A stretch of 64,000 nucleotides of DNA from Pseudomonas sp. G34 (GCF_031119625.1 NZ_JAVHZV010000017.1:124001-188000), one strand, 5' to 3'; numbered from the stretch's first letter, positions 18,494 through 32,756 are shown. Program-made: numbers and translations. Notes: generated by a model not told the origin, from the sequence alone.

Positions 18494-20323
18494 CTACAGC
18501 GGAAATATCCACGGCACCATCACCACGCTGACGATCATCACCAGCACGGTGAACGGCACGCCGATGCGCACGAAGTCGCCGAAGCGATACTGGCCCGGCC
18601 CCAGTACCAGGGTGTTTACCGGGGATGAAATCGGCGTCATGAACGCCGCCGAGGCGGCGAGGGCGACGGTCATGGCGAACGGCAGTGGCGATGCGCCCAG
18701 TGCCTGGGCGGTGGCGATGGCGACCGGCGCCATCAGCACCGCGGTTGCGGTATTGGAGATGAACAGACCGATCAGCGCGGTGACCGCGAACAGGCTGGCC
18801 AGGATCACCCGTGGCCCGGCGTTGCCAAGCGCACTCACCAGGCCGTTGACCGCCAGGTCGATGCCGCCGGTTTTCTGCAGGGCCAGGGCGAACGGCAGCA
18901 TGCCGACGATCAGGATCAGGCTCGGCCAGTGGATCGACCGGTAGGCGCTGGGCATGTCGATGCAGCGAAAGGCGCCCATCAGCAGGCAGCCGATCAATGC
19001 GGCCATCACGTTGGGCACCAGGCCGCTGATCATCAGCCCGACCATCACCGCCAGGCTCAGCAGGGCGTAGGGCGCCTTGCGCGCGGCGGGCGCCACCTCA
19101 TCGACCTCGGCGGGCAGGCTGAGCACCAGGAAATCCCGATTGAGGCTTTGCAGGTGATGGATCTGCTTCCAACTGCCGGCCACCAGCAGGGTGTCGGCGT
19201 GGGTCAGCTTCTCGTCCACCAGCAAGCCTTCGAGTGCCTGCCCATGGCGACGCAAGCCGACCACGTTGAGCTTGTAACGGCTGCGCAGTCCCAACTCCTG
19301 GATGCTCTTGCCCGGCAGGTGCGACTCCGGCGGCAACGCCACCTCGGCCAAGCCGAGTTCGTGGGAGTGCACGCTGTAGTAGGAGCTGCGCAGCGGCAGC
19401 GCCTCCAGGCCCAGCTCCTGGTAGGCGCCGAGCACTGCGATGGCGGGGCTGGCCAGGTCGACCAGCAACACGTCGCCGGGCAGCAGCTGGGTGTTGCCGG
19501 TAGCCATCAACAGCAGGGTGCGAAATTGCCGCTGGCGTTCCACGGCAATCACGTTGATGCCGTACTGCGAACGCAACTGCAGCTCGTCCAGGGCCTGGTT
19601 GGCCAGGGGCGAGTCGGCACGCACCTGCAGGCGGCGCTCGCGCTCACTGAGCCGGTAACTGTCGGCCAGGTCGGCGAGGGTCAGGCGCGGCGGCGCAGAG
19701 GTATCGCCATCGGCGTCACGTTGCAGCCAGCGCCGCGTGGCGAGCATGTAGAGCACACCCAGCACCAGCACGGCCAGGCCAATCGGCGTGAAACTGAAGA
19801 AGCTGAAACCCGGCAGGCCAGCGCGCAGCAGCTCGCTGTGCACCACCATGTTCGGCGGTGTGGCCACCAGGGTCAGCATGCCGCTGATCAGGCCGGCGAA
19901 GGCCAGGGGCATCATCAGCCGGGCCGGTGCGACCTTCAGCCGCGCCGCCACACCAAGTACCACCGGAATGAAGATCGCCACCACGCCGGTCGAGCTCATC
20001 ACCGAGCCAAGCCCGGCGACGGCCACCATCAGCAGTACCAGCAGGCGGGTTTCGCTGCTGCCAGCCTTGGCTACCAGCCAGTCGCCAAGCCGATAAGCGA
20101 TACCGGTGCGTACCAGGCCTTCGCCAATCACGAACAGCGCCGCGATCAGAATCACGCTGGGGTCGGCGAAGCCGGCCAGGGTTTCCTGGATGCTCAGCAC
20201 ACCGGTCAGTGGCAGGGCGACGAGGATCATCAAGGCAACCACGTCCATACGCGGCTTGTTCAGGACGAACAGCACCACGGCCGTGAACAGCAGGCCGAGC
20301 ACCATGAGTAAATCGAGGGTCAT
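18494..20323 (-). CDS. SLC13/DASS-family anion transporter with two central TrkA-C domains
   Basis: The 609-residue inner-membrane protein has two blocks of membrane helices (residues about 1-200 and 410-609) separated by a soluble insert with two RCK_C/TrkA-C-like domains (for example EELQLRSQYGIN-type sequence near residue 245, and ELGLRSRYKLNVVGLRRHG). The helical blocks carry SLC13 motifs, including VMSSTGVVAIFIPVV, TLVATPPNMVVHSELL and LFISNTATAVLMAPVAIA. Family members move sulfate, dicarboxylates or other anions with Na+ or H+. The TrkA-C insert suggests allosteric control by a ligand. The substrate is not evident from context. Confidence 0.9.
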   Translation of the reverse strand: MTLDLLMVLGLLFTAVVLFVLNKPRMDVVALMILVALPLTGVLSIQETLAGFADPSVILIAALFVIGEGLVRTGIAYRLGDWLVAKAGSSETRLLVLLMVAVAGLGSVMSSTGVVAIFIPVVLGVAARLKVAPARLMMPLAFAGLISGMLTLVATPPNMVVHSELLRAGLPGFSFFSFTPIGLAVLVLGVLYMLATRRWLQRDADGDTSAPPRLTLADLADSYRLSERERRLQVRADSPLANQALDELQLRSQYGINVIAVERQRQFRTLLLMATGNTQLLPGDVLLVDLASPAIAVLGAYQELGLEALPLRSSYYSVHSHELGLAEVALPPESHLPGKSIQELGLRSRYKLNVVGLRRHGQALEGLLVDEKLTHADTLLVAGSWKQIHHLQSLNRDFLVLSLPAEVDEVAPAARKAPYALLSLAVMVGLMISGLVPNVMAALIGCLLMGAFRCIDMPSAYRSIHWPSLILIVGMLPFALALQKTGGIDLAVNGLVSALGNAGPRVILASLFAVTALIGLFISNTATAVLMAPVAIATAQALGASPLPFAMTVALAASAAFMTPISSPVNTLVLGPGQYRFGDFVRIGVPFTVLVMIVSVVMVPWIFPL

Positions 20324-20402
20324 TCTGGCTCCTTGCCCCGATCTGCTGCCTTGGCCGTTACTCAGGCCTTAGCGCGAGATCGTATGAGTTTCCTGCAGTG
20401 TT

Positions 20403-20699
20403 TCAGGGATAGCCGAGGACAGCCTTGATCTGCTGCAGGTTGGCGGCGATCCAGCGTTTGTCGATGGCGCCCCAGTCGCGGATCAGGTAGTGGCCGGCGT
20501 TGTTGCGCTCGCCCTCCTGCTGCTGGAACTGGCAGTCGATATCCAGCTCTTCCAGTGCGCTCAGGGTGTCCTGGGCGGTGCGTCGTGGCATGCCGGTGGC
20601 GGCCATCAGGGCCGGCACGCTATCGGCAGCGCCACTGTCGATCAGCCAGGCGACGTAGAGCCGGCGGTAGAAGCTGGTCTTGGTCTTGCTCACTTGCAT
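20403..20699 (-). CDS. small winged-helix DNA-binding protein, YfeC-like
   Basis: This 98-residue cytoplasmic protein starts MQVSKTKTSFYRRLYVAWLI if translation begins at 20699; upstream ATGs at 20714 and 20717 would add 5-6 residues. The segment SVPALMAATGMPRRTAQDTL is a good helix-turn-helix, followed by a wing-like region (CQFQQQEGERNNAGHYLI). The N-terminal VS.TKTSFYRRL motif is shared with enterobacterial YfeC. Target genes are unknown. It is transcribed away from the SLC13 gene's promoter region on the same strand, 79 bp upstream of it. Confidence 0.78.
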   Translation of the reverse strand: MQVSKTKTSFYRRLYVAWLIDSGAADSVPALMAATGMPRRTAQDTLSALEELDIDCQFQQQEGERNNAGHYLIRDWGAIDKRWIAANLQQIKAVLGYP

Positions 20700-20775
20700 T
20701 TGCAGGGATCCCATCATGTGGTGGGCTTCGAGGATACTGCTTGCCAGAGCGGTATAACAAACCTCTTGTCTATAA

Positions 20776-20822
20776 ACGAAAACGGCCTACCGGGGCTTTC
20801 ACCACGGCAGGCCGTTTTTCGT
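20776..20822 (-). terminator. bidirectional terminator after valS
   Basis: CGAAAACGGCCTACCG pairs with CGGCAGGCCGTTTTTCG (one mismatch) with T-rich flanks on both strands. It lies just downstream of the valS stop and also 77 bp upstream of the YfeC-like start. Confidence 0.88.
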
Positions 20823-20833
20823 TACGCGCTGGT

Positions 20834-23665
20834 TTACAGGCTGGCGATCTTGCCGCGCTGTTCCACCAGATTGGCCAGCGCCTGCTCGGCCTCGGCCAGC
20901 TTGGCGCGCTCTTTCTCCAGCACCTCGGCCGGTGCCTTGGCGACGAAACCTTCGTTGGCCAGCTTGCCGCCGACCCGCTTGGCTTCACCTTCCAGGCGCT
21001 GGATTTCCTTGTCCAGGCGCGCCAGTTCGGCCTCCTTGTCGATCAGCCCGGCCATCGGCACCAGTACCTGCATGTCGCCGACCAGGGCAGTGGCGGACAT
21101 CGGCGCTTGTTCGCCGGCAGCCAGCACCTTCACCGATTCGAACTTGGCCAGCTTGTTGAGCAGCGGGGCGTTGTCGTTCAAGCGGCGCAGGTCTTCGCCA
21201 TTGGCGTTGGCGAGGATCACGTCGATGCGCTTGGCCATGGAGATCTTCATCTCGCCACGGATCTGCCGCACGCCGAGCATCAGCTGCTTGACCCACTCGA
21301 TGTCGCCTTCGGCGGCGGCGTCGATGCGGGCCTCATTGGCCACCGGCCACGGCTGCAGCATCAGGGTGTCGCCGCTGACGCCGGCCTGGCCCTTGATGCG
21401 CTGCCAGATTTCTTCGCTGATAAACGGCATGAACGGGTGCGCCAGGCGCAGGATCACTTCCAGCACGCGCACCAGGGTGCGGCGGGTGCCGCGCTGGCGC
21501 TCGAGCGGGGCGTTCTCGTCCCACAGCACCGGTTTGACCAGCTCCAGGTACCAGGCGCAGTACTCGTCCCAGACGAATTCGTACAGGGCTTGAGTCGCCA
21601 GGTCGAAGCGGAAGGCGTCGAGGTGGCGGGTCACGTCCTGCTCGCAACGCTGCAGGGCGGAGATGATCCAGCGATCGACCGGTGACAGGTCGACCGCTTC
21701 GCCATTGATGCCGGTGTCCTGGCCATCGGTGTTCTCGATGACGAAGTTGGCGGCGTTCCACAGCTTGTTGCAGAAGTTGCGATAGCCCTCGACGCGGCCC
21801 ATGTCGAACTTCACGTCGCGGCCGGTGGTGGCCAGCGAGCAGAAGGTGAAGCGCAGGGCGTCTGTGCCGTAGCTGGCGATGCCGTCCGGGAATTCGGCCT
21901 TGGTCTGCTTGGCGATCTTCTCGGCGAGCTTGGGCTGCATCATGCCGCTGGTGCGTTTGGCCAGCAGTGTCTCGAGGTCGATGCCGTCGACGATGTCCAG
22001 CGGATCGAGGACGTTGCCCTTGGACTTGGACATCTTCTGGCCCTGGCCATCGCGCACCAGGCCGTGCACGTAGACGGTCTTGAACGGGATCTGCCCGGTC
22101 AGGTGGGTCGACAGCATGATCATCCGGGCGACCCAGAAGAAGATGATGTCGAAACCGGTGACCAGCACGTCGGTGGGGTGATGGGTCTTCAGGAAATCGG
22201 TCTGCTCGGGCCAGCCGAGGGTGGAGAAGGTCCACAGGCCGGAGCTGAACCAGGTGTCGAGCACGTCGTCGTCCTGACGCAGGGCGATGTCGCCGAGGTT
22301 GTGCTTGGCGCGCACTTCGGCTTCGTCGCGGCCGACATAGACGTTGCCCGCCTGGTCGTACCACGCCGGAATGCGGTGGCCCCACCACAGCTGGCGGCTG
22401 ATGCACCAGTCCTGGATATCGCGCATCCAGCTGAAGTACATGTTCTCGTACTGCTTGGGCACGAACTGGATCTCGCCGTTCTCGACCACTTCGATGGCCT
22501 TCTCGGCCAGCGGCTTGGTGGACACGTACCACTGATCGGTCAGCCACGGCTCGATGATGGTGCCGGAGCGGTCGCCCTTCGGCACTTTCAGGGCGTGGTC
22601 GTCGATGCCTTGCAGCAGGCCGAGGGCATCGAACGCGGCGACGATCTGCTTGCGTGCCTCGAAGCGATCCAGGCCGGCGTATTCGGCGGGCAGGCTGGCA
22701 TCGAGCAGGGCGTTGACGCTGCCATCGACGTTGAAGATCTGCGCGCCGGCCAGCACCTTGGCGTCCTGGTCGAAGATGTTGATCAGCGGCAGGTTGTGGC
22801 GCTTGCCGACTTCATAGTCGTTGAAGTCGTGGGCCGGGGTGATCTTCACGCAGCCGGTACCGAATTCCGGGTCGCAGTAATCGTCGGCGATGATCGGGAT
22901 GCGGCGGCCCACCAGCGGCAGTTCGACGTACTGGCCGATCAGCGCCTGGTAGCGTTCGTCGTGCGGGTTCACGGCGACGGCGGCGTCACCCAGCGCGGTT
23001 TCCGGGCGCGTGGTGGCGACGATCAGGTAGTCGTTGCCCTCGGCGGTCTTGTTGCCATCGGCCAGCGGGTAACGCAGGTTCCACAGGTGGCCTTTCTCGT
23101 CGTGGCTTTCCACTTCCAGGTCGGAAATGGCGGTGTGGAACTTGGTGTCCCAGTTGACCAGGCGCTTGCCGCGGTAGATCAGGCCGTCTTCGTGCAGGCG
23201 CACGAAGGCTTCCTTGACCGCCTCGGACAGGCCGTCGTCCATGGTGAAGCGCTCGCGCGACCAGTCCACCGAGGAGCCTAGGCGGCGGATCTGGCGGGTG
23301 ATGTTGCCACCGGACTCGGCTTTCCACTCCCAGACCTTGTCGAGGAACTTGTCGCGGCCCAGATCATGACGATCGATACCCTGGGCGCCCAGCTGACGTT
23401 CCACCACCATCTGCGTGGCGATACCGGCGTGATCGGTGCCCGGCTGCCACAGGGTGTTGCGACCCTGCATGCGGCGGAAGCGGATCAGCGCGTCCATGAT
23501 CGCGTTGTTGAAGCCGTGGCCCATGTGCAGGCTGCCGGTCACGTTCGGCGGCGGGATCATGATGGTATAGGGCTCACCGGAGCCCTGCGGAGCGAAGTAG
23601 CCGTTCGCCTCCCAGTTTTCGTACAGGGCGGTTTCGATGGCGTGGGGCTGGTAGGTCTTGTCCAT
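20834..23665 (-). CDS. valS: valyl-tRNA synthetase
   Basis: The 943-residue class I enzyme charges tRNA-Val. The HIGH box appears as HMGH in [15 protein letters not shown]. The CP1 editing domain follows ([15 protein letters not shown]). The KMSKS box is in [13 protein letters not shown]. The C-terminal coiled-coil tRNA arm ([20 protein letters not shown]) closes the protein. The start at 23665 gives [15 protein letters not shown], which matches the family; the open frame extends 41 codons upstream without homology-like sequence. It follows the holC-linked small gene on the same strand. Confidence 0.97.
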   Translation of the reverse strand: MDKTYQPHAIETALYENWEANGYFAPQGSGEPYTIMIPPPNVTGSLHMGHGFNNAIMDALIRFRRMQGRNTLWQPGTDHAGIATQMVVERQLGAQGIDRHDLGRDKFLDKVWEWKAESGGNITRQIRRLGSSVDWSRERFTMDDGLSEAVKEAFVRLHEDGLIYRGKRLVNWDTKFHTAISDLEVESHDEKGHLWNLRYPLADGNKTAEGNDYLIVATTRPETALGDAAVAVNPHDERYQALIGQYVELPLVGRRIPIIADDYCDPEFGTGCVKITPAHDFNDYEVGKRHNLPLINIFDQDAKVLAGAQIFNVDGSVNALLDASLPAEYAGLDRFEARKQIVAAFDALGLLQGIDDHALKVPKGDRSGTIIEPWLTDQWYVSTKPLAEKAIEVVENGEIQFVPKQYENMYFSWMRDIQDWCISRQLWWGHRIPAWYDQAGNVYVGRDEAEVRAKHNLGDIALRQDDDVLDTWFSSGLWTFSTLGWPEQTDFLKTHHPTDVLVTGFDIIFFWVARMIMLSTHLTGQIPFKTVYVHGLVRDGQGQKMSKSKGNVLDPLDIVDGIDLETLLAKRTSGMMQPKLAEKIAKQTKAEFPDGIASYGTDALRFTFCSLATTGRDVKFDMGRVEGYRNFCNKLWNAANFVIENTDGQDTGINGEAVDLSPVDRWIISALQRCEQDVTRHLDAFRFDLATQALYEFVWDEYCAWYLELVKPVLWDENAPLERQRGTRRTLVRVLEVILRLAHPFMPFISEEIWQRIKGQAGVSGDTLMLQPWPVANEARIDAAAEGDIEWVKQLMLGVRQIRGEMKISMAKRIDVILANANGEDLRRLNDNAPLLNKLAKFESVKVLAAGEQAPMSATALVGDMQVLVPMAGLIDKEAELARLDKEIQRLEGEAKRVGGKLANEGFVAKAPAEVLEKERAKLAEAEQALANLVEQRGKIASL

Positions 23666-23788
23666 GCGCGGCGGGACCCTTCTGGCGTCTGATCGGAAAA
23701 GCCGAGCAGTATAACCAACCGCCGCGCAGTTTTGTTCCGCTCTCGCGGCTATCGGTCGAGCGGAAAAGTGCTGGTCAGGGCAGGGCAA

Positions 23789-24196
23789 TCAGCGGCGCGG
23801 GGGGAGCAGGCGATTGAGGCGTGCCTGCAGGCGGCGCTTGAGTTCGGCTTCGATCTGCGGCACGAAATCGTCGATCACATCCTGCAGCAGCAGCTGCGCC
23901 GCGGCGCGCAGTTCGGTGTCCAGGCGATTGATCTCGTTGTCGCGGCCGATGGCGCGCTGCACGGTCTGGCGCAGTTCGTCTTCCGAGGCGATGCCGGCGG
24001 TGCTGCCAGGCGCGGCGGGCTGCGCGGCAGGGATCGGTTCTGGGGCGCGCACCACCTCGGATAGCACGGGAATGTCGTCCGGGTCGAACTTGTCGGTGAG
24101 CAGCGGCGGGTCGAGGTCGTCGTCGAGCAGTTCGCGAATCGATTCGAGATCGCTGAGCAGGGCGCCGGGTTTGTGGGGCGGGTTCAGGTTGTCCAT
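23789..24196 (-). CDS. uncharacterised 135-residue protein linked to holC and valS
   Basis: No catalytic motif is recognised. The N-terminal half is acidic and Pro-rich (ELLDDDLDPPLLTDKFDPDD) and probably disordered. The C-terminal half looks helical or coiled-coil (DELRQTVQRAIGRDNEINRL through QIEAELKRRLQARLNRLLPP). It starts 9 bases after the holC stop on the same strand, so it is cotranscribed and possibly translationally coupled with the DNA polymerase III chi subunit. A role near the clamp loader or replisome is only suggested by position. Confidence 0.75.
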   Translation of the reverse strand: MDNLNPPHKPGALLSDLESIRELLDDDLDPPLLTDKFDPDDIPVLSEVVRAPEPIPAAQPAAPGSTAGIASEDELRQTVQRAIGRDNEINRLDTELRAAAQLLLQDVIDDFVPQIEAELKRRLQARLNRLLPPRR

Positions 24197-24205
24197 GGCA
24201 GGGGT

Positions 24206-24625
24206 CTACAGTTCGACACGTTTGGGATCATAGCCGCGCTGCCGGTAGCTGCGGAAATTCTCCCGGCAGGCGGTCAGCAGGTCGGGTTCCTGGTTGACGA
24301 TCTCGATCACCCGGCTGAAGCGGTCGATATGCGGGCTGAGCGTGCTGCTGAGGTTGATCAGCACGGCCTGCTGCGCCGCCGGCTCTTCGTCCAGACCGAT
24401 TACCACCGGCGCCTGCGGATCATCCTGATGCAAACCGTGGGGGATGAAGCTCTCCTGGCGGGCTCGCCAGAGCAGCTCGTCGAGTTCGTGGCATTGCGCG
24501 CTGTCGTGACCGCGCAGGAACACCGGCAGGCCATGGCGCCAGGCTTTGCCGGCGAGCTGGCAGGCAGCTCGCAGGCGTTCGGCTGGAGTGGCCGACGACA
24601 GTACGTAGAATTCGATTCGGGGCAT
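24206..24625 (-). CDS. holC: DNA polymerase III chi subunit
   Basis: This 139-residue product begins MPRIEFYVLSSATPAERL and contains the HolC features ACQLAGKAWRHGLPVFLRG and SFIPHGLHQDD. Chi binds SSB and, with psi, links the clamp loader to single-stranded DNA at the replication fork. I chose 24625 as the start because the product then matches the family; an in-frame Met seven codons upstream lies within a small direct-repeat region. It sits downstream of pepA on the same strand. Confidence 0.92.
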   Translation of the reverse strand: MPRIEFYVLSSATPAERLRAACQLAGKAWRHGLPVFLRGHDSAQCHELDELLWRARQESFIPHGLHQDDPQAPVVIGLDEEPAAQQAVLINLSSTLSPHIDRFSRVIEIVNQEPDLLTACRENFRSYRQRGYDPKRVEL

Positions 24626-24639
24626 GTGCAAAGTGTCGG

Positions 24640-24663
24640 GCTTCAAGCGGCAAGCTTCAAGCG
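24640..24663. repeat. pair of 10-bp direct repeats upstream of holC
   Basis: GCTTCAAGCG occurs at 24640-24649 and again at 24654-24663, separated by GCAA. The unit lies in the pepA-holC gap, immediately before holC. Similar short GCTTCAAGC strings are common between Pseudomonas genes. Confidence 0.5.
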
Positions 24664-24708
24664 AAAAGCGCAGTGGCGGTCAGTAAACGGGTTTGCGTCA
24701 TCGGCGAG

Positions 24709-24736
24709 CGAGGGTGGCCAGGGACGGCCACCCTCG
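24709..24736 (-). terminator. 11-bp GC-rich stem-loop after pepA
   Basis: CGAGGGTGGCC pairs perfectly with GGCCACCCTCG around a six-base loop, 12 bases downstream of the pepA stop. No T-run follows on the minus strand, so termination may be partial, allowing read-through into holC. Confidence 0.55.
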
Positions 24737-24748
24737 GGTTACGGGCGA

Positions 24749-27483
<2,735 letters not shown>

Positions 27484-27497
<14 letters not shown>

Positions 27498-28551
27498 GCT
27501 GGATCGTTACATCGGCGTGCAGGTGCTGTTCGCCATCCTGGCTGTGCTCGGCATCATCGTCGGCCTGGCCCTGTTGTTCGCGTTGATCGACGAGCTGGGC
27601 GATATCGAAGGCAACTACGGGATCGGCGATGCGCTCTGGTACGTACTGCTGACGGCGCCACGACGCATCTACGACATGCTGCCGATGGCGGCGCTGGTGG
27701 GGTGCCTGATCGGCCTGGGTACCCTGGCCAGCAACAGCGAACTGACCATCATGCGTGCTGCCGGGGTGTCCATCGGGCGCATCGTCTGGGGCGTGATGAA
27801 GCCCATGCTGGCGCTGATGCTGGTGGGCATCTTGATCGGTGAATACGTGGCGCCCTGGACCGAAAACCAGGCCCAGGCCAGCCGTGCCATGGCCCAGGGT
27901 GGTGGCGAAGCGCAAACCGCCAAGCGCGGTATGTGGCACCGCCAGGGGCAGGAGTTCGTGCACATCAACACCGTGCAGCCGGGCGGTGTGTTGTTCGGGG
28001 TGACCCGCTATCGCTTCGATGACGAGCGCCGCCTGGAGTCCTCCAGCTTTGCGCGCCGCGCCACCTACGAAGGCAACTATTGGCAGCTGGAGGATGTGGC
28101 GACCACGCTGTTCCATGATCGCCGCACCGAAGTTGTCAAGGCGCCGACCGAGCGCTGGGATATCGAACTCAGCCCGCAATTGCTGGGCACCGTGGTGCTG
28201 GAGCCTGAGGCGCTGTCGATCACCGGCTTGTGGAGTTACATCCATTACCTGAAAGAGCAGGGCCTGAACAACGGCAACTACTGGCTGGCGTTCTGGACCA
28301 AGGTGCTGCAGCCGCTGGTCACCGCTGCGCTGGTGCTGATGGCCATCTCCTTCATCTTCGGCCCCTTGCGTTCGGTCACCCTGGGGCAGCGCGTGTTCAC
28401 CGGCGTACTGGTGGGGTTCGTGTTCCGCATCGCCCAGGATCTGCTGGGCCCGTCGAGCCTGGTGTTCGGCTTCTCGCCACTGCTGGCCGTGCTGATTCCA
28501 GCGGGCATCTGCGCGATTGCCGGGCTCTGGCTGCTGCGCCGGGCCGGCTGA
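27484..28551 (+). CDS. lptG: LPS export ABC permease LptG
   Basis: The 355-residue partner of LptF shares its architecture: N-terminal helices (LDRYIGVQVLFAILAVLGI), the coupling-helix region DMLPMAALVGCLIGLGTLAS, a periplasmic jellyroll, and C-terminal helices with MAISFIFGPLRSVTLGQR and FVFRIAQDLLGPSSLVFG. The ATG at 27484 lies inside the end of lptF, consistent with translational coupling and 1:1 production. A stem-loop follows the stop. Confidence 0.95.
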
Positions 28552-28560
28552 TCCCACTGT

Positions 28561-28586
28561 GCCCTTTCCCGTCAGTGGGAAAGGGC
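28561..28586. terminator. 10-bp stem-loop between lptG and the RDD gene
   Basis: GCCCTTTCCC pairs perfectly with GGGAAAGGGC across a six-base loop in the short gap between these convergent genes. There is no clean T-run on either side, so efficiency is uncertain. Confidence 0.55.
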
Positions 28587-28624
28587 GCGGTTTCGCTCTA
28601 CTTCAAATAGGCTGCCGACGCGGG

Positions 28625-29119
28625 TCACCTGCGGTGCGCGTGCTTGGGCAGGCGCACGATGACGCTATCCGAGTACAGGTCGTGCCAGCTGCGCTTGCGC
28701 TTGTCGACCAGCGTCCAGAGATAGCCAAGGCCCAGCGCCAGCCAGGACAGCATGGCGATCAGAAAGCGCAACAGCGCCTGCCACAGGCTGATCGCCGTGC
28801 CGTCGGCATTCTGTACCCGAATGCCCCACACCTGCATGCCCAGGGTCTGGCCGCCATGGGTCCAGAACTTGGCGAAGAACGCGAACAGGCTGAGCAGCAG
28901 CAGGCTGGCGAGCAGTGGGTCGTGATCCAGGGCGCCGGCGTCTGCCCATTGGCGCAGCTGTGCCTCACCGTAGATGGCCATCTGGATGAGCTTGTAGATG
29001 AAGCCCACGACGATCAGCAGGGCGATGCACAGAAAGCCGTCGTAGAGCATGGCGGCCAGGCGCCGGCCAAGGCCTGCCGGAGGAAAGTCGCCTTGCGGGC
29101 GTAGTGTGGGTTTCGGCAT
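28625..29119 (-). CDS. RDD-family membrane protein
   Basis: The 164-residue protein has the RDD layout: AGLGRRLAAMLYDGFLCIAL with the Arg/Asp pair in the first helix, two further hydrophobic segments, and GGQTLGMQVWGIRVQNADGT before the last helix. RDD proteins are inner-membrane proteins of largely unknown role, and some have been linked to Na+/H+ exchange. It is convergent with lptG and lies downstream of the cold-shock gene, separated by a strong terminator. Confidence 0.9.
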   Translation of the reverse strand: MPKPTLRPQGDFPPAGLGRRLAAMLYDGFLCIALLIVVGFIYKLIQMAIYGEAQLRQWADAGALDHDPLLASLLLLSLFAFFAKFWTHGGQTLGMQVWGIRVQNADGTAISLWQALLRFLIAMLSWLALGLGYLWTLVDKRKRSWHDLYSDSVIVRLPKHAHRR

Positions 29120-29173
29120 ATCGGGTTCGCATGCATAAGCGCGGTCAAAGCGCGGATACTAAGTTGCAGGCAT

Positions 29174-29206
29174 AAAAAAACCCCTGACCTGAGTCAGGGG
29201 TTTTTT
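29174..29206 (-). terminator. bidirectional terminator after the cold-shock gene
   Basis: CCCCTGAC and GTCAGGGG pair around a tetraloop, flanked by A7 on the left and T6 on the right. It lies 12 bases beyond the csp stop codon on the minus strand. Confidence 0.92.
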
Positions 29207-29217
29207 CAAGCAGCGGC

Positions 29218-29430
29218 TTATTCCTGGATTTGAACCTGGTCAGCCTGCATGCCTTTTTGACCTTGTACAGCAACGAAGCTAACTTTCTGGCCTTCTTTCA
29301 GGCTCTTGAAGCCGTTACCTTCGATAGCGCGGAAATGTACGAACAGATCCGGACCGCTTTCTGGAGTGATAAAACCAAAACCTTTCTCGTCGTTAAACCA
29401 CTTGACGGTACCGTTCTGACGATTCGACAT
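29218..29430 (-). CDS. cold-shock domain protein (CspA family)
   Basis: The 70-residue protein is a single cold-shock domain. It carries both RNA-binding motifs, KGFGFITP (RNP1) and LFVHF (RNP2, in place of VFVHF), after NGTVKWFND. It binds single-stranded RNA and acts as an RNA chaperone. AAGGATAAG lies 7-15 bases before the ATG. The 340-base stretch upstream could supply a long leader, as cold-shock genes often have, but no defined structure was found. Its length and sequence fit CapB/CspD-like Pseudomonas proteins. Confidence 0.95.
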   Translation of the reverse strand: MSNRQNGTVKWFNDEKGFGFITPESGPDLFVHFRAIEGNGFKSLKEGQKVSFVAVQGQKGMQADQVQIQE

Positions 29431-29773
29431 GTCTCTTATCCTTGGAACTAGAGTTGATGACAGCCTCCATGTGTAGAGGACTGAAGACTGGTTGCAAGGA
29501 GTGATGGAAGTCGAACGGGATGTAGCGGATCTAGAGCGATCTACTGCATCAGGTCACGATTCTCGGCGACCCATGCAAACACAGTGGCTGAACTCTACGC
29601 TAACTGTTACGCAAATGCCAACCCTTCGGACACGCATAAACCCACGTAATCATCGCGAGGCTTTGTCCGAATTGCAGATGGGTTTTTATAATGGCTCAAG
29701 CATGTGCAACGAGGCGATGCACGGCACTGTTTCAGTGCGAACTGTCACAAATTGGCAACAGTTGAAGGATATA
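29431..29773. other. non-coding gap between csp and tRNA-Leu
   Basis: These 343 bases hold the csp upstream region and the 3' flank of the tRNA gene. The part nearest the tRNA is AT-richer than average. No convincing protein, further RNA gene or repeat is seen. A frame on the plus strand runs through the tRNA and is not credible. Confidence 0.5.
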
Positions 29774-29858
29774 TGGTGCCCCGGGGGAGACTCGAACTCC
29801 CACTTCTTTCGAAAACGGATTTTGAATCCGCCGCGTCTACCGGTTCCGCCACCGGGGC
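29774..29858 (-). tRNA. tRNA-Leu (anticodon CAA)
   Basis: The 85-nt minus-strand gene has a 7-bp acceptor stem (GCCCCGG with CCGGGGC), encoded CCA, and a D arm GGCGGAACCGGTAGACG typical of leucine tRNAs. The 7-nt anticodon loop TTCAAAA gives CAA, which reads UUG. A long variable arm marks class II, and the T arm has GTTCGAGTC. It is divergent from queA. Confidence 0.97.
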
Positions 29859-29972
29859 ACAATGGCGGCGCAGTATAGGGAGCAAGATGCCATTGGTCAA
29901 TGCGCTTGCGTGGTCAGCGTAAGCGAATTCCGGTAAGCTGCTCCGCCCTGCAGTACGACACCTTTTTCGATC

Positions 29973-32152
<2,180 letters not shown>

Positions 32153-32191
32153 TTTTTCGATGGCTAAAAGATCTTTCAACAGGAGTGTCAA

Positions 32192-32527
32192 ATGAGCTTT
32201 TTTATTCCCGCTGCCTACGCTGATGCCGCTGGCCCTGCTGCCGGCCCGGCCGGTACCGGTTTCGAGTGGATCTTCCTGATCGGCTTCCTGGTCATCTTCT
32301 ACCTGATGATCTGGCGCCCCCAGGCCAAGCGCGCCAAGGAGCACAAGAGCCTGCTCGGCAATCTGCAGAAGGGTGACGAAGTGGTGACCAGCGGTGGCAT
32401 CGCCGGCAAGGTTGCCAAGGTCAGCGACGACTTCGTGGTCATCGAAGTGTCCGACACCGTCGAACTGAAGATCCAGAAAGCAGCCGTTGCGGCAACCCTG
32501 CCCAAGGGCACGCTGAAAGCCATCTGA
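32192..32527 (+). CDS. yajC: Sec translocase accessory subunit YajC
   Basis: The 111-residue protein has a single N-terminal membrane helix (WIFLIGFLVIFYLMIWRPQ) and a small cytoplasmic domain with GDEVVTSGGIAGKVAKVSDD, the YajC signature. It associates with SecDF. The ATG follows AACAGGAGT at the usual distance. Between yajC and secD is an unusually long gap of 229 bp filled with repeat and hairpin sequences. Confidence 0.95.
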   Translation: MSFFIPAAYADAAGPAAGPAGTGFEWIFLIGFLVIFYLMIWRPQAKRAKEHKSLLGNLQKGDEVVTSGGIAGKVAKVSDDFVVIEVSDTVELKIQKAAVAATLPKGTLKAI

Positions 32528-32558
32528 TCACGGTTGAGAAGCTACCTGTGTTGCCATC

Positions 32559-32625
32559 GCTGCGTTAGATACAGGCTCGGAATGCTCATTTACGCCAGTA
32601 AAGTCCGCTTCCTCGCCTGCCTCTG
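32559..32625 (+). repeat. dispersed hairpin repeat, copy 1
   Basis: This 67-base unit matches the reverse complement of 36346-36412 at about 55 of 67 positions. The core CAGGCTCGGAATGCTCAT and the end CCGCTTCCTCGCCTGC are identical. The centre folds as TTTAC-GCCA-GTAAA. It lies in the yajC-secD gap. Confidence 0.82.
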
Positions 32626-32710
32626 TGGGGCCGCCAGCGGCCCTGCGCTGGCTGCCTCGCCTAGCTTCTTCAATGGTCTGTTAAGTCTCTGTTCCAGTTT
32701 TATCCATCCC

Positions 32711-32733
32711 GCGGGGCGCATATTGCGCCCCGC
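32711..32733. other. perfect 10-bp stem-loop upstream of secD
   Basis: GCGGGGCGCA pairs perfectly with TGCGCCCCGC around TAT, 24 bases before the secD start. With no T-run it is more likely a transcript-stability or translation-control hairpin, or a partial terminator, than a full terminator. Confidence 0.6.
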
Positions 32734-32756
32734 GTCATAAGCGGGCGGCGTCATTC

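Noticed and set aside
29492-29878. 128-residue plus-strand frame across the tRNA-Leu gene
   Set aside because: It reads through the complement of the tRNA, which is certain by structure; no ribosome binding site or family pattern.
32534-32740. 68-residue plus-strand frame between yajC and secD
   Set aside because: It translates the dispersed repeat and a hairpin, with no ribosome binding site or plausible protein features. The same repeat yields the spurious frame at 36267-36455.
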